The notes below the pieces were generated by a model. That model saw nothing but the letters and a program-made list of their open reading frames with translations. It was not told the DNA's origin and searched no databases. Positions 13,425 to 20,580 of a DNA stretch of 30,470 bases are shown here, piece by piece; position 1 is the first letter of the stretch; every line of letters starts with the position of its first letter. Origin of the DNA: a virus; the IMG/VR virus record IMGVR_UViG_3300010885_016539, positions 1-30,470 of that record; one strand, 5' to 3'. Both the position numbers and the translations under genes were made by a program.

Positions 13425-16400
13425 TCAGGCGGCGAGGAGTCCGCCAGGGAGGCGGTGGTGGATCAGGCGGTCATCGACGACCCGGGCCAGGTCGCGGGCC
13501 AGGGCTGCGCCGGTGCCGGCATTGCCTTCGGCCTTCGTGCCGCTGGCGTCCACGTTGATGGTGATGTTGTTGCTGCTGGCGGTGGCGGTCCGGGGGGTGC
13601 CCCGGGTGTGATCGATCACCGTTTCCCTGGGGTGCAGCATCGCCATGAAGCCGCCCTGGCCGTCGAGGCCGCCGGACCTGGCGCCGTCGCCGGTGTAGCC
13701 GCCGCCGGCGAAGCTGTAGCCGCCCGAGGGGATGAAGGCCTGGCCGGGCATCTCAAAGCTGCGGCCAACGCCGCCGCCGATCCCGCCAATCAGCGACATG
13801 ATCGTCTTCAGCACCATCTGCCGGATGATCATTCGGCTGGTGTCAGCCAGCACCGATGCGGCAAATGCTTTGAAGTTGGTGGTGCCAGTGGTGGCCAACT
13901 CGGCCAGGCTGTTCTCAAGGCCGCCGATGCTGTCGGTGGTGAGCTGGCCCACGGCATCGCGCATGGTGCCGACCGACTCGACATAGCCCTGCAGGCCCTG
14001 CTGTAGCCCGGCGCCCACGCTGGTGCGGCTGCTCATCTCCTGCATGTAGGCCATGGAGTCGGCCAGGGCCTCGGCTCGCTGGCGCTCGGTGATCAACTGC
14101 TGATCGGCGATCTCCGCCATCTTCTTGTCGAGCTCCAGCTTCTGCAGGGCCCAATCGTTGATCTGAGCCGCCACCAGTAGCTCACCCTCCTGGGCGCTGC
14201 GGACGTTGGCGTACTTCTCGGCGTACTCCCGCATCCGCTCGGTTCGCGCCTGGTCGTATTCGACCTGCGCTTTCTCAAGTGGATCCATCGCCGCTGCCAC
14301 CTGCAACCGAGCCTCGCTGGTGCTCAGCAGGTCGCGTGCGGCGGTGAGTTGCTTCTGGGTTTCCTCGGCTGCCTTGGCAGCTTCCTTGGCCTGATCCTGC
14401 AGCTGCTGCCCGTAGTCCGCCACGCCCGCGCCGGGGCCGCCGCCGGCGATCTCGCCGAACACCCTGCGCGCATTGGCCTGACGCTCGCCCATGGCCTTGA
14501 CGCCGGAGCGCTCGTAATACTTGTCGAACAGGTAGGCCGCCTGCTCAGGGGATTGAGCGGTCTTGAGCTTGTTCAGGGATGCGGCTTCGGGCCCCATCAT
14601 TTCCGAAACCAGGAAGCGCAGCTGGGTGGCCATGTCCCCGGCCTGGCCGCGACCACCAGCGAAGCGCACCAAGTCGGTCTGGCGGCTGCCGGTCCACTGG
14701 GCGAGGCCATAGCCGCCGACTCCGCGGGGCAGGCCAACGGCTCCGCCTTCGTTCACCCGGGGATTCAGGCCCGATTCGCGAATCAGGTTGCCGACGATGC
14801 CGGCGGCCTGGGCATCGGTCAGGCCCAGCGCAGACTTCAGGGCGTTGGCGATCTGGGCGGCTGCGCTCTGGCCTCTGGCTCCGGCAGATCGCCCGCCATC
14901 CCCGGCGGCCCTGCCTGCCCCAGTGCTCCTGCCACCGGCGCCGCCATAGCCGCTCAGGTCCAGTGCGCTCATGGCTGGTGCGGGGATGGCGGGCGATCTG
15001 CCGCCCTGGGCGCCGCCAGCACGTGGACCCATGGACATGGCACGACCCACCGCACCGATGGCATAGGAGCCGATCGGGCCGAACAGCGCACCGGTGGCGG
15101 CTTGCCCCACCGCCATGCCGAGCTTGTCGCGGATCGGCTTGGGGATGGCGTTCACCATGTTCTGAATAGCGCCTGACACCAGCCCCATGGCGGTGCGCGC
15201 CGCGTCAGCGATGAAGCCGAACGGGCCGGAGAACGCCTGGGCGATGCCGGATCCCATCTGCTGAGCGAAGCCGACCAGCTTGCTCCAGGTGCCGTTGATG
15301 AAGCGGCCAGCCCCGGCGGCGAGGTTGCCCATGACCTCCATGGCGCTCTTGAAATCACCGCTGATCACGTCGCCGAGATTGCCGACGAAATCACGAAAGG
15401 CGTCGTTGGTGGAGTAGACGTAAGCCGTCAGGCTCGTCAGCGCGGCGACGCCTGCCAGCGCCCAGCCCCAACCGGGGATCCCCAGGATGGCCACCTTCAC
15501 CGCGTCAAGGCCGCCGGCCAGCAGGGGCATCACGCCACCAGCCAGCGCGGCCTGGTAACGCATGATCTCCATGGCGGCGCCAGCGCTTTTGATCGCCACG
15601 CCGCCCAGCTTCACGGCGCTGGTCAGCGGCCCCCACGCAATGGCCAGCGCAGCCGCGGCAACGGTGCCCTGCTGGAGCCCTGGCGGCAGGCTGTTAAACC
15701 CGGCGACCGCTGCGGTCACGGCGTCGGTGACGGCGTTCAGGGCAGGGAGCAGGGCAATGGTGAGATCCATGCCCAGCGCGCTGACCTTGCCGCTGAGAAT
15801 CGCCAGCTTGTCCCTGTACTCGTCGGCCTTCTCCGCAAAGGCCTTGGTCATCTTGACGCTGAGCGAATCGATCGCCGCGCCGCCCATATTGAGCATCGGG
15901 ATCATCTCGGCCCCGCTCTTGCCGAACAGGGCCATCGCCAGGGCCGTCTTCGTCACGCCGTCCGGCATGGCCTTGAACCGGTTGGCAACCTCCAGGGTCA
16001 CCGCGTCGGCGCTTTTGATGTTGCCGGCCGCATCCTTGGCGCTGATCCCCAGGGCATTCAGTGCATCGGCCGCCTTCCCCTTGCCGGTGGTGGCCGCTTC
16101 AAACATGCCCTTGCTGAGCCGGCCCAGGCTCTTGGCTACGTTGTCGATGTCGGTGCCCGACGTGGCCGCTGCCTTCTTGAATTTCGCCAGGGCCTCGACG
16201 CTCACGCCGGTGCGCTGGCTCAGGTCGTTCATCGCGTCGCCCGCATCAATGGCGCCTTTCACCAGGCCCACGAGTCCGGCCGCGCTCATCAGCGGCAGCA
16301 GGGCGCCTAGGGAGCTGGTCAGCAGGGCCGACGACCCAGCCATGCCCCGCATCGCCACACTCGCCCCAGTGGCCGTCTGCTGCACGCCCTGCAGGCCGCG

Positions 16401-16472
16401 ATTCAGCGCAACGATGCTGTTGGCACCTTGAACGTCGGTCTTGATTCTCAGCAGAGCGTCAAGGTTCGCCAT
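13425..16472 (-). CDS. H: Tail tape measure protein with embedded tail lysozyme domain
   Basis: 1015 residues; length sets tail length. The N-terminus (ALLRIKTDVQGANSIVALNRGLQG, then VGLVKGAIDAGDAMNDLSQRTGVSVEALAKF) is typical of tape measures. It is followed by Gly/Ala-rich hydrophobic stretches (about 310-350) that may insert into membrane. Residues about 533-665 look like a phage tail lysozyme domain: AGIVGNLIRESGLNPRV with the likely catalytic Glu, GGYGLAQWTGSRQTDLVRFA, and AAYLFDKYYERSG. A coiled coil rich in Lys/Glu/Gln follows at about 695-790. The lambda H C-terminal type region is near 810-895 (FKAFAASVLADTSRMIIRQMV). The lysozyme part would thin the cell wall during DNA entry. The ATG overlaps the stop of the GT reading frame. 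Confidence 0.9.
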   Translation of the reverse strand: MANLDALLRIKTDVQGANSIVALNRGLQGVQQTATGASVAMRGMAGSSALLTSSLGALLPLMSAAGLVGLVKGAIDAGDAMNDLSQRTGVSVEALAKFKKAAATSGTDIDNVAKSLGRLSKGMFEAATTGKGKAADALNALGISAKDAAGNIKSADAVTLEVANRFKAMPDGVTKTALAMALFGKSGAEMIPMLNMGGAAIDSLSVKMTKAFAEKADEYRDKLAILSGKVSALGMDLTIALLPALNAVTDAVTAAVAGFNSLPPGLQQGTVAAAALAIAWGPLTSAVKLGGVAIKSAGAAMEIMRYQAALAGGVMPLLAGGLDAVKVAILGIPGWGWALAGVAALTSLTAYVYSTNDAFRDFVGNLGDVISGDFKSAMEVMGNLAAGAGRFINGTWSKLVGFAQQMGSGIAQAFSGPFGFIADAARTAMGLVSGAIQNMVNAIPKPIRDKLGMAVGQAATGALFGPIGSYAIGAVGRAMSMGPRAGGAQGGRSPAIPAPAMSALDLSGYGGAGGRSTGAGRAAGDGGRSAGARGQSAAAQIANALKSALGLTDAQAAGIVGNLIRESGLNPRVNEGGAVGLPRGVGGYGLAQWTGSRQTDLVRFAGGRGQAGDMATQLRFLVSEMMGPEAASLNKLKTAQSPEQAAYLFDKYYERSGVKAMGERQANARRVFGEIAGGGPGAGVADYGQQLQDQAKEAAKAAEETQKQLTAARDLLSTSEARLQVAAAMDPLEKAQVEYDQARTERMREYAEKYANVRSAQEGELLVAAQINDWALQKLELDKKMAEIADQQLITERQRAEALADSMAYMQEMSSRTSVGAGLQQGLQGYVESVGTMRDAVGQLTTDSIGGLENSLAELATTGTTNFKAFAASVLADTSRMIIRQMVLKTIMSLIGGIGGGVGRSFEMPGQAFIPSGGYSFAGGGYTGDGARSGGLDGQGGFMAMLHPRETVIDHTRGTPRTATASSNNITINVDASGTKAEGNAGTGAALARDLARVVDDRLIHHRLPGGLLAA

Positions 16473-16795
16473 CAGCTCGCAAGCTCCGCCAGCTTGGCCA
16501 GTGCTGCGTCTTCCATCACCTGAACGTCCTCCAGCACTTCGGTTGGGTTGGGCTCTTGCTCCAGACTAAGAAGGCTGAGCACAACGCCATAATCCAGGCC
16601 GATCCGCTGGCCATCGCTGACGCGCCATTGGGTGCAGCACTTCAGGAACATTCGGACCCCCTTCTCTGCGTCTGGGTGGATGTCGAAAATCTGCACCTCA
16701 GGCTCAGGCACGATCACCCCCAGCGCTGCGGCTTCCACGGGGTCTGGGCCTTCCTGCCGGCCGCCGGTCACCCACAACTCGGCGGCCTCGATCAG
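16472..16795 (-). CDS. T: T part of tail chaperone GT, read by -1 frameshift
   Basis: 107 codons in the -1 frame relative to G, entered at the slippery site 16795-16801. The frame is open throughout from there. A TTG at 16777 is the nearest start codon, but no ribosome-binding site favours it, so I treat this as the C-terminal half of a fusion protein of about 222 residues. The sequence around TQWRVSDGQRIGLDYGVVLSLL resembles DUF1799 and the T domain of lambda GT, which binds the tape measure or tail tube subunits during assembly. It ends one base into the tape measure ATG. Confidence 0.85.
   Translation of the reverse strand: MIEAAELWVTGGRQEGPDPVEAAALGVIVPEPEVQIFDIHPDAEKGVRMFLKCCTQWRVSDGQRIGLDYGVVLSLLSLEQEPNPTEVLEDVQVMEDAALAKLAELAS
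16561..16578 (-). repeat. Inverted repeat, family TCAGnCT-n4-AGyCTGA
   Basis: On the minus strand TCAGCCT-TCTT-AGTCTGG, two mismatches between the arms, inside the T coding region about 90 bases before the tape measure start. Confidence 0.35.
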
Positions 16796-16801
16796 TTTTT
16801 T
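16759..16801 (-). promoter_or_regulatory. Programmed -1 frameshift signal (A-AAA-AAC plus stem-loop)
   Basis: On the minus strand the G frame reads CGA AAA AAC TGA. A-AAA-AAC (16801-16795) is a canonical X-XXY-YYZ heptamer in the right phase and lies directly before the stop. After a spacer of seven bases, GGCCGCCG (16787-16780) pairs perfectly with CGGCGGCC (16766-16759) around a 13-base loop, a GC-only stem at the classical distance. Slipping back one base enters the open T frame. This is the lambda G/GT arrangement. Confidence 0.9.
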
Positions 16802-17139
16802 CGCTTGCCCTTCGCCAGCGATTCCAGCCAGGCCGCCACGATGGCCGAGGCCACCAGGGGGACGTTAAGGATCCGCTGGCGGCTGTTTTCGCTGAACGGC
16901 ACCTCGGCGCCGGCCTCATCAAGGATGCCGCCCCAGCCGGTCAGCACCTGGTCGAGCAGCTCCAGATCAGAGATGGCGCCACCTTCGATCTTCTCGCCGA
17001 TCTCGCGAAGGCGGTCCTGCGGGAGCCGCTTGAACTCGGCATCAAAGGTTTCCTTGTCGAACTTGCCGCCGTCAACCGGAAACTCGACGACGACGGGCCA
17101 GCGGTAGCTGGGGGATTGGCTGCGGAGCTGGAGGGGCAT
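16792..17139 (-). CDS. G: Tail assembly chaperone G
   Basis: 115 residues ending in a basic tail (AKGKRKN). The sequence SYRWPVVVEFPVDGGKFDKETFDAEFKRLPQDRLREI is like small tail assembly chaperones in front of tape measure genes: an N-terminal strand region followed by helices. In lambda, excess G and a small amount of GT coat the tape measure and recruit tube subunits. Position between tail tube and tape measure, and the slippery heptamer at its last codons, decide the call. It starts 36 bases after the tail tube stop, a gap that carries a copy of the 21-base repeat. Confidence 0.85.
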   Translation of the reverse strand: MPLQLRSQSPSYRWPVVVEFPVDGGKFDKETFDAEFKRLPQDRLREIGEKIEGGAISDLELLDQVLTGWGGILDEAGAEVPFSENSRQRILNVPLVASAIVAAWLESLAKGKRKN

Positions 17140-17157
17140 GGGTGGCGGTGTGGTGGT

Positions 17158-17178
17158 TCAGGCTCGGGAGTCTGATCA
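17158..17178 (-). repeat. 21-base exact copy of the repeat at 2660-2680
   Basis: The minus strand here is identical over 21 bases to the plus strand at 2660-2680. It overlaps the tail tube stop codon and fills most of the short gap before gene G. The inner 18 bases (17158-17175) form the imperfect inverted repeat TCAGACT-CCCG-AGCCTGA. Confidence 0.75.
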
Positions 17179-18111
17179 AGTCAGCGCAAGGCTGAACTCG
17201 TTGTTGCCGGCCGTGGTGGGCAACGCGACGTAGGGGAGATTGAGCATCATCACGCCGTCGGAATCCCCGTAGGTCGGGTTATTCAGGTCAGCCTGAGCAG
17301 CGGTGAACACCACGCGGTTACCGGCGGTGGTGCCATGGGTGAAGGTCAGGTTGCCGGTGGCGGAGTTGTTGGCGGCGGTGAAGTAATCCTTGGTGGCGAT
17401 CGGCACGGATTCGATCATCACCTGGCCGGCGGGCTTGCGGTCGGTGATCAGGATCTCTCTCGTGCAGCCGATCAGCTCGCGGTAGACCATCTCATTGGCC
17501 AGGGCAAACGAGAACGACGACAGACAGCCGGAGTAGCTGAACAGACTGAACGACGTGGTGTTGCCCTGGGTGAAGGCCAGCGGGTCGGCCTGGCCGCCGT
17601 AGGTCACGGCGCCCACTGCAGTATCGGTGGGGGCGTTGTAGACGCCCATGCCGCTGAAGGCGATAACCGGGATCTGGCCCACTTCACCCCTGATCTCAAA
17701 GGTGCCGCGCCAGCCGGTGACAGCGTGCCGGATGCCATCGGCGAAGTAATAGATCGTCGCGCTGCCGAAGCTGGAGCTCACCGGCGCATAGGTCACGGAG
17801 GTGGACGCCACGGTGGTGGCAGCAGTCCCGCAGGCCAGCATGGCGGCGCCCCAGCGAGGGGCAGTGCCAGCGGCGCCGCTGCCAGCCAACTCCACCTCAA
17901 AGTTGCATTGAACCTTCAGGTTCGTGAGCAGCTGGGGGGAGTTGCCCAGGTATGGGCGGATCAGATCACGGCTCACCAAATCCGCGTCAATCGGCGACAC
18001 GTCGATGCTGCGGACGGTCAGGGCATCAGCTGCGCCGGTCGGCACCGAATCGGTGCCATAGACGGACTCAGCCTTGATCAGGATGGTCCGCTTTCTCGTC
18101 AGGAAGGGCAT
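17176..18111 (-). CDS. Major tail tube protein
   Basis: 311 residues. The start MPFLTRKRTILIKAESVYGTDSVPTGAADAL is the usual opening of siphophage tail tube proteins. The following strands, with RPYLGNSPQLLTNLKVQCNFEVELAGSG and IYYFADGIRHAVTGWRGTFEIRGEVGQIPVIAFSGMGVY, match the beta-sandwich tube fold. It is the V-equivalent: right after the tail terminator and before the G/GT chaperones. The ATG lies inside the 3' end of the 57-residue gene at 18068-18241 (44-base overlap). Confidence 0.85.
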   Translation of the reverse strand: MPFLTRKRTILIKAESVYGTDSVPTGAADALTVRSIDVSPIDADLVSRDLIRPYLGNSPQLLTNLKVQCNFEVELAGSGAAGTAPRWGAAMLACGTAATTVASTSVTYAPVSSSFGSATIYYFADGIRHAVTGWRGTFEIRGEVGQIPVIAFSGMGVYNAPTDTAVGAVTYGGQADPLAFTQGNTTSFSLFSYSGCLSSFSFALANEMVYRELIGCTREILITDRKPAGQVMIESVPIATKDYFTAANNSATGNLTFTHGTTAGNRVVFTAAQADLNNPTYGDSDGVMMLNLPYVALPTTAGNNEFSLALT

Positions 18112-18241
18112 CGGTCGGCTCGTTGGGGTTGGGAGCAGGAGCGGTGCGGGCGATCAACGTCCGCTGGCCGGTCTTCGGGTCGAGCAGGTATTCCCCGCCC
18201 TGTCCGTCGAACTCATCTGTGATCAGGCTAGGAACCTTCAT
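18068..18241 (-). CDS. 57-residue small protein overlapping the tail tube start
   Basis: The ATG at 18241 overlaps the stop of the tail terminator by four bases (ATGA) and the TGA at 18068-18070 lies 44 bases inside the tail tube gene. The product starts MKVPSLITDEFDGQGGEYLL, has DPKTGQRTLIARTA, and ends Pro- and Asp-rich. The start-stop overlap on the upstream side and the tight gene packing argue that it is translated. Family not recognised; it is too short and acidic to predict a fold. It could also work mainly to couple translation of terminator and tube. Confidence 0.5.
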   Translation of the reverse strand: MKVPSLITDEFDGQGGEYLLDPKTGQRTLIARTAPAPNPNEPTDALPDEKADHPDQG

Positions 18242-18657
18242 TGGGTCAGATCTTCGGTGCGGGTCCTGAATCGGACGTTGTAGCTCAGGCTAAGGATGCC
18301 GATCTCGCCAGGCTCGCCCCTCCATTCCGTGGGGCCTTGGTCGATCGAGTGGGTGAGGCCGCCGAGGGTGCGATCAGCCATTAGGCGGGCGTGGGCATCC
18401 ACCCGGATCGGATCAGCCAGGGCCGACAGCGGTGATCCGCTGATCAGGATGTCTACCGCAACGGTCAGGGTGTAGTCGGTGAAGGGGATGGAGACGACGC
18501 CGGGCTCTTCGCCGATTGGATCCAGGGAGATGCAAGGCATCTCGTTGCGGGCCTGGGCTTCCCAGCGATCCCGGAACACCCGGGAGCTGATGCCAGCCGT
18601 GGGGGCGAGGGCTGTGGCGATCGCCGCCAGGATCCGCTCAGACTTGCTCAGCGTCAC
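18238..18657 (-). CDS. Tail terminator / minor tail protein U-like
   Basis: 139 residues. Elements such as RILAAIATALAPTAGISSRVFRDRWEAQARNEMPCISLDP, YTLTVAVDILISG and ADPIRVDAHARLMAD follow the pattern of lambda U and related tail terminators, a small alpha-beta protein that forms a ring capping the tail tube and joining it to the head. Position directly upstream of the tube protein supports it. The start is a GTG overlapping the stop of the preceding small membrane gene by four bases. Confidence 0.75.
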   Translation of the reverse strand: MTLSKSERILAAIATALAPTAGISSRVFRDRWEAQARNEMPCISLDPIGEEPGVVSIPFTDYTLTVAVDILISGSPLSALADPIRVDAHARLMADRTLGGLTHSIDQGPTEWRGEPGEIGILSLSYNVRFRTRTEDLTQ

Positions 18658-18866
18658 GGCTTCGGCTCCACATCAGTCTCAGGCCGCCGACGGCGACCGA
18701 TGCCCAGCATCCGACCAGCGGCAGGGATGGCGCCCTGCAGCGGCGAGGGCACAAATACAGCCAGCGCCACGTTCCAGCGCGCGTCACAGGCCGCCCAGGG
18801 ATTGGGGGCCCGGTACTCGCAGACTCCGATGTAAGCAGCCACCAATGCAAATGCGGCCCAGTTCAT
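18654..18866 (-). CDS. Small membrane protein
   Basis: 70 residues. The start overlaps the previous stop by four bases and the stop overlaps the next GTG, so the reading frame is well supported among the alternatives. Residues 2-18 (NWAAFALVAAYIGVCEY) are a likely membrane segment. A second hydrophobic stretch (WNVALAVFVPSPLQGAI) is weaker. The C-terminus is basic, with a run of arginines (GIGRRRRPETD). Together with the coiled-coil membrane protein upstream it could form a holin-type pair, but this is inference only. Confidence 0.55.
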   Translation of the reverse strand: MNWAAFALVAAYIGVCEYRAPNPWAACDARWNVALAVFVPSPLQGAIPAAGRMLGIGRRRRPETDVEPKP

Positions 18867-19159
18867 GGCTTCACCTCCCGTTGCTCAATGGCAACCGGGA
18901 TCACAAGCCTGAGCGTGATCCAGCTGCCCACGACCGGGAGGAGCATTGCAAGGACGGCGCCAAGGATCACGACCTGAGCCATGCGGCTCTCCAGCGCGCG
19001 CTGGCGGACAAGCAGGCTGTTGAGGTCTCCATTGATCCGCACCATGTCTTCCTTCCGCTCGGCCATAATCGCCAGGATTGAATCGATCTTGGCGCCCAGC
19101 TCTGCCAGGCGAACGTAGATCTCGCGGTGCGAAACGTCTTCCGGCGCCATGGGGCTCAT
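18863..19159 (-). CDS. Coiled-coil plus single membrane segment protein (XhlA-like topology)
   Basis: 98 residues. Residues 8-62 are a long amphipathic helix (REIYVRLAELGAKIDSILAI, then INGDLNSLLVRQRALESRM), followed by one membrane segment at about 63-88 (VVILGAVLAMLLPVVGSWITLRLVI) and a short charged tail. The heptad helix followed by a C-terminal membrane anchor is the layout of XhlA lysis factors and of several holin-associated proteins. It lies between the second chaperone-like gene and the small membrane gene, overlapping the latter by four bases. The L,D-transpeptidase is 12 kb downstream, so a lysis role is only a possibility. Confidence 0.5.
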   Translation of the reverse strand: MSPMAPEDVSHREIYVRLAELGAKIDSILAIMAERKEDMVRINGDLNSLLVRQRALESRMAQVVILGAVLAMLLPVVGSWITLRLVIPVAIEQREVKP

Positions 19160-19178
19160 CAGGCTGCTCTCAGTCTGC

Positions 19179-19817
19179 CTATACCCACGCCTCGTCCTGC
19201 GGCGTTGCTGGATCGTCAGCGATGAATCGGCCCTGCTCGTCGTGGGCGCGTTCGCGGTTGGGCTCCAGTGTCGCCACGAACTCCGCCGGCAGGTGGCAAT
19301 CCTGGGCCGCTGCAGTCAGCGCCGCCAGGGCCTCGGGCTCGGCAGCACCAGCGGCGGCGACCACGGCCCAGCAGGCGGCAAACTCAGCGGGCTGTCCGCT
19401 GGTGGCCTTCTCCAGCGCTACAGGCAGATTGGTCACGGCAATTTCGCGCCCGGCAGCGCGAGCAGTCGCCATGATTTGCGCGACAGATTCGTTAATCAGT
19501 AGGCCGCCCTTGAATGTTGCCCAGTCCGGGGCAGGCGGGTTTGCCTCGTCATAGGCCGCGATCTCATCATCCGCTGCATCCCTGACGACCCACTGCTGGC
19601 GGTAGACGCCCTCGGCGTCACGGGCTGCAGTTGGCCCCTCGATGCGCTGCGTGCGCGGGTCGCAACCGGGCTGCGGCGTGGGGTGGACGTTGACGTGGCC
19701 GAACGGGGCCAGGTCCTCGTCGGTGGGCTCAGCGGGAAAGGAAACGTTCGGATTGGCCTGGCGCACCTCGTAGAGGCTGACGGGGTAGGCGTTGGTGAGG
19801 AGGTTGAGGATGGTCAT
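19179..19817 (-). CDS. Tail fibre assembly/chaperone-like protein, copy B
   Basis: 212 residues. The central region resembles phage fibre-chaperone/DUF4376-type proteins: TRTQRIEGPTA, then YRQQWVVRDAADDEIAAYDEANPPAPDW. The C-terminal half is helical (AEFAACWAVVAAAGAAEPEALAALTAAAQ, LPAEFVATLEP). The protein at 24055-24702 has the same blocks (TRTQRLLPVEAE, WRQVWPIRDASEHEIADYDAAN, LPADLIRSLG), so the two are paralogues. Each follows its own group of fibre genes, which suggests each helps assemble or cap those fibres. Confidence 0.6.
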   Translation of the reverse strand: MTILNLLTNAYPVSLYEVRQANPNVSFPAEPTDEDLAPFGHVNVHPTPQPGCDPRTQRIEGPTAARDAEGVYRQQWVVRDAADDEIAAYDEANPPAPDWATFKGGLLINESVAQIMATARAAGREIAVTNLPVALEKATSGQPAEFAACWAVVAAAGAAEPEALAALTAAAQDCHLPAEFVATLEPNRERAHDEQGRFIADDPATPQDEAWV

Positions 19818-19827
19818 GGGTTAGTGG

Positions 19828-20580
19828 TTACATGGAACTGGCCTTGTAGATGTCGCCGAAGCTAACACTGCAGTAAACATCGCTGCCTAGCGTTGTCATG
19901 CCAGTCCAGGATCTATTCACCTGGCCTAGAGGCAAAAAATTGCCAGTCCCCCCCGTCCGTTTGTAGATGTCGCCGCTGTAATGACTGCAATAAATATCGC
20001 TGCCTAGCGTTGTCATGCGCCACCATGTCCTAGCCGTCTGCCCCAAAGCCACGAAATTGCCAGTCCCCCCCGTCTGTTTGTAGATGTCGCCGTCGTACAC
20101 ACAGCAATAAACATCGCTGCCTAGCGTTGTCATTCCATTCCACCCCCTACTCGTCTGGCCCAAAGCCACGAAATTGCCAGTTCCTCCCGTCTGCTTGTAG
20201 ATGTCGCCGCCGCCAACACAGCAATAAACATCGCTGCCTAGCGTTGTCATTCCATTCCAGGGCCTAGCCGTCTGCCCCAAAGCCACGAAATTGCCAGTCC
20301 CCCCCGTCTGTTTGTAGATGTCGCCGCCGACAACACAGCAATAAATATCGCTGCCTAGCGTTGTCAGTCCTTGCCAGAGCCTAGTCGCCTGCCCCAAAGC
20401 CACGAAATTGCCAGTCCCCCCCGTCTGTTTGTAGATGTCGCCGCTGTACACACAGCAGTAAACATCGCTGCCTCGCGTTGTCATGTCAACCCAGTTCAAA
20501 GTCGTCTGGCCCGTGCCCACGAAGTTACCCAACCCCGAACCACGATTCGTCGCCGCCAACAAAGCCCTACGCCTCAGCAT
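19828..20580 (-). CDS. Six-repeat beta-propeller-like adhesin
   Basis: 250 residues made of six 39-residue repeats after a 13-residue start: residues 14-53, 54-92, 93-131, 132-170, 171-209 and 210-250. Each repeat contains GNFVALGQ, a Trp, MTTLGSD, VYCC or a variant, and GDIYKQT. Six near-equal 39-residue units are what a closed six-bladed propeller of the tectonin/tachylectin type would need. Such lectins bind sugars at loops between blades. The residues that differ between repeats cluster at two places, around Trp and after the Cys pair. It shares one base with the stop of the large fibre gene and lies just before the chaperone-like gene. Likely a tail-fibre-borne or secreted cell-surface binding protein. 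Confidence 0.72.
   Translation of the reverse strand: MLRRRALLAATNRGSGLGNFVGTGQTTLNWVDMTTRGSDVYCCVYSGDIYKQTGGTGNFVALGQATRLWQGLTTLGSDIYCCVVGGDIYKQTGGTGNFVALGQTARPWNGMTTLGSDVYCCVGGGDIYKQTGGTGNFVALGQTSRGWNGMTTLGSDVYCCVYDGDIYKQTGGTGNFVALGQTARTWWRMTTLGSDIYCSHYSGDIYKRTGGTGNFLPLGQVNRSWTGMTTLGSDVYCSVSFGDIYKASSM
19848..20540 (-). repeat. Six tandem 117-bp repeats within the propeller gene
   Basis: The protein repeat is mirrored by DNA repeats spaced 117 bases. Long stretches are nearly identical between units, while differences gather in a few codons. The two residues after the YCC-V part use only codons ending in C (TAC, AGC, GTC, GGC, GAC, TTC), and one codon before the Trp is always NNT. Confidence 0.85.

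Noticed and set aside
13455-14006. Long plus-strand frames opposite the tape measure and other late genes (for example 14349-15176, 15562-16431, 21684-22856)
   Set aside because: They are antisense to well-identified genes, a common result of high GC, and have low-complexity composition without known motifs.
18403-18420. Second operator-like CGGATCGG site
   Set aside because: Only one arm is present, inside the tail terminator gene; no palindrome.
19828-20580. A complete diversity-generating retroelement in the window
   Set aside because: The variable codons suggest it, but no reverse transcriptase frame (YxDD-type motif) or template repeat is present in the window, so only the hypothesis is reported.
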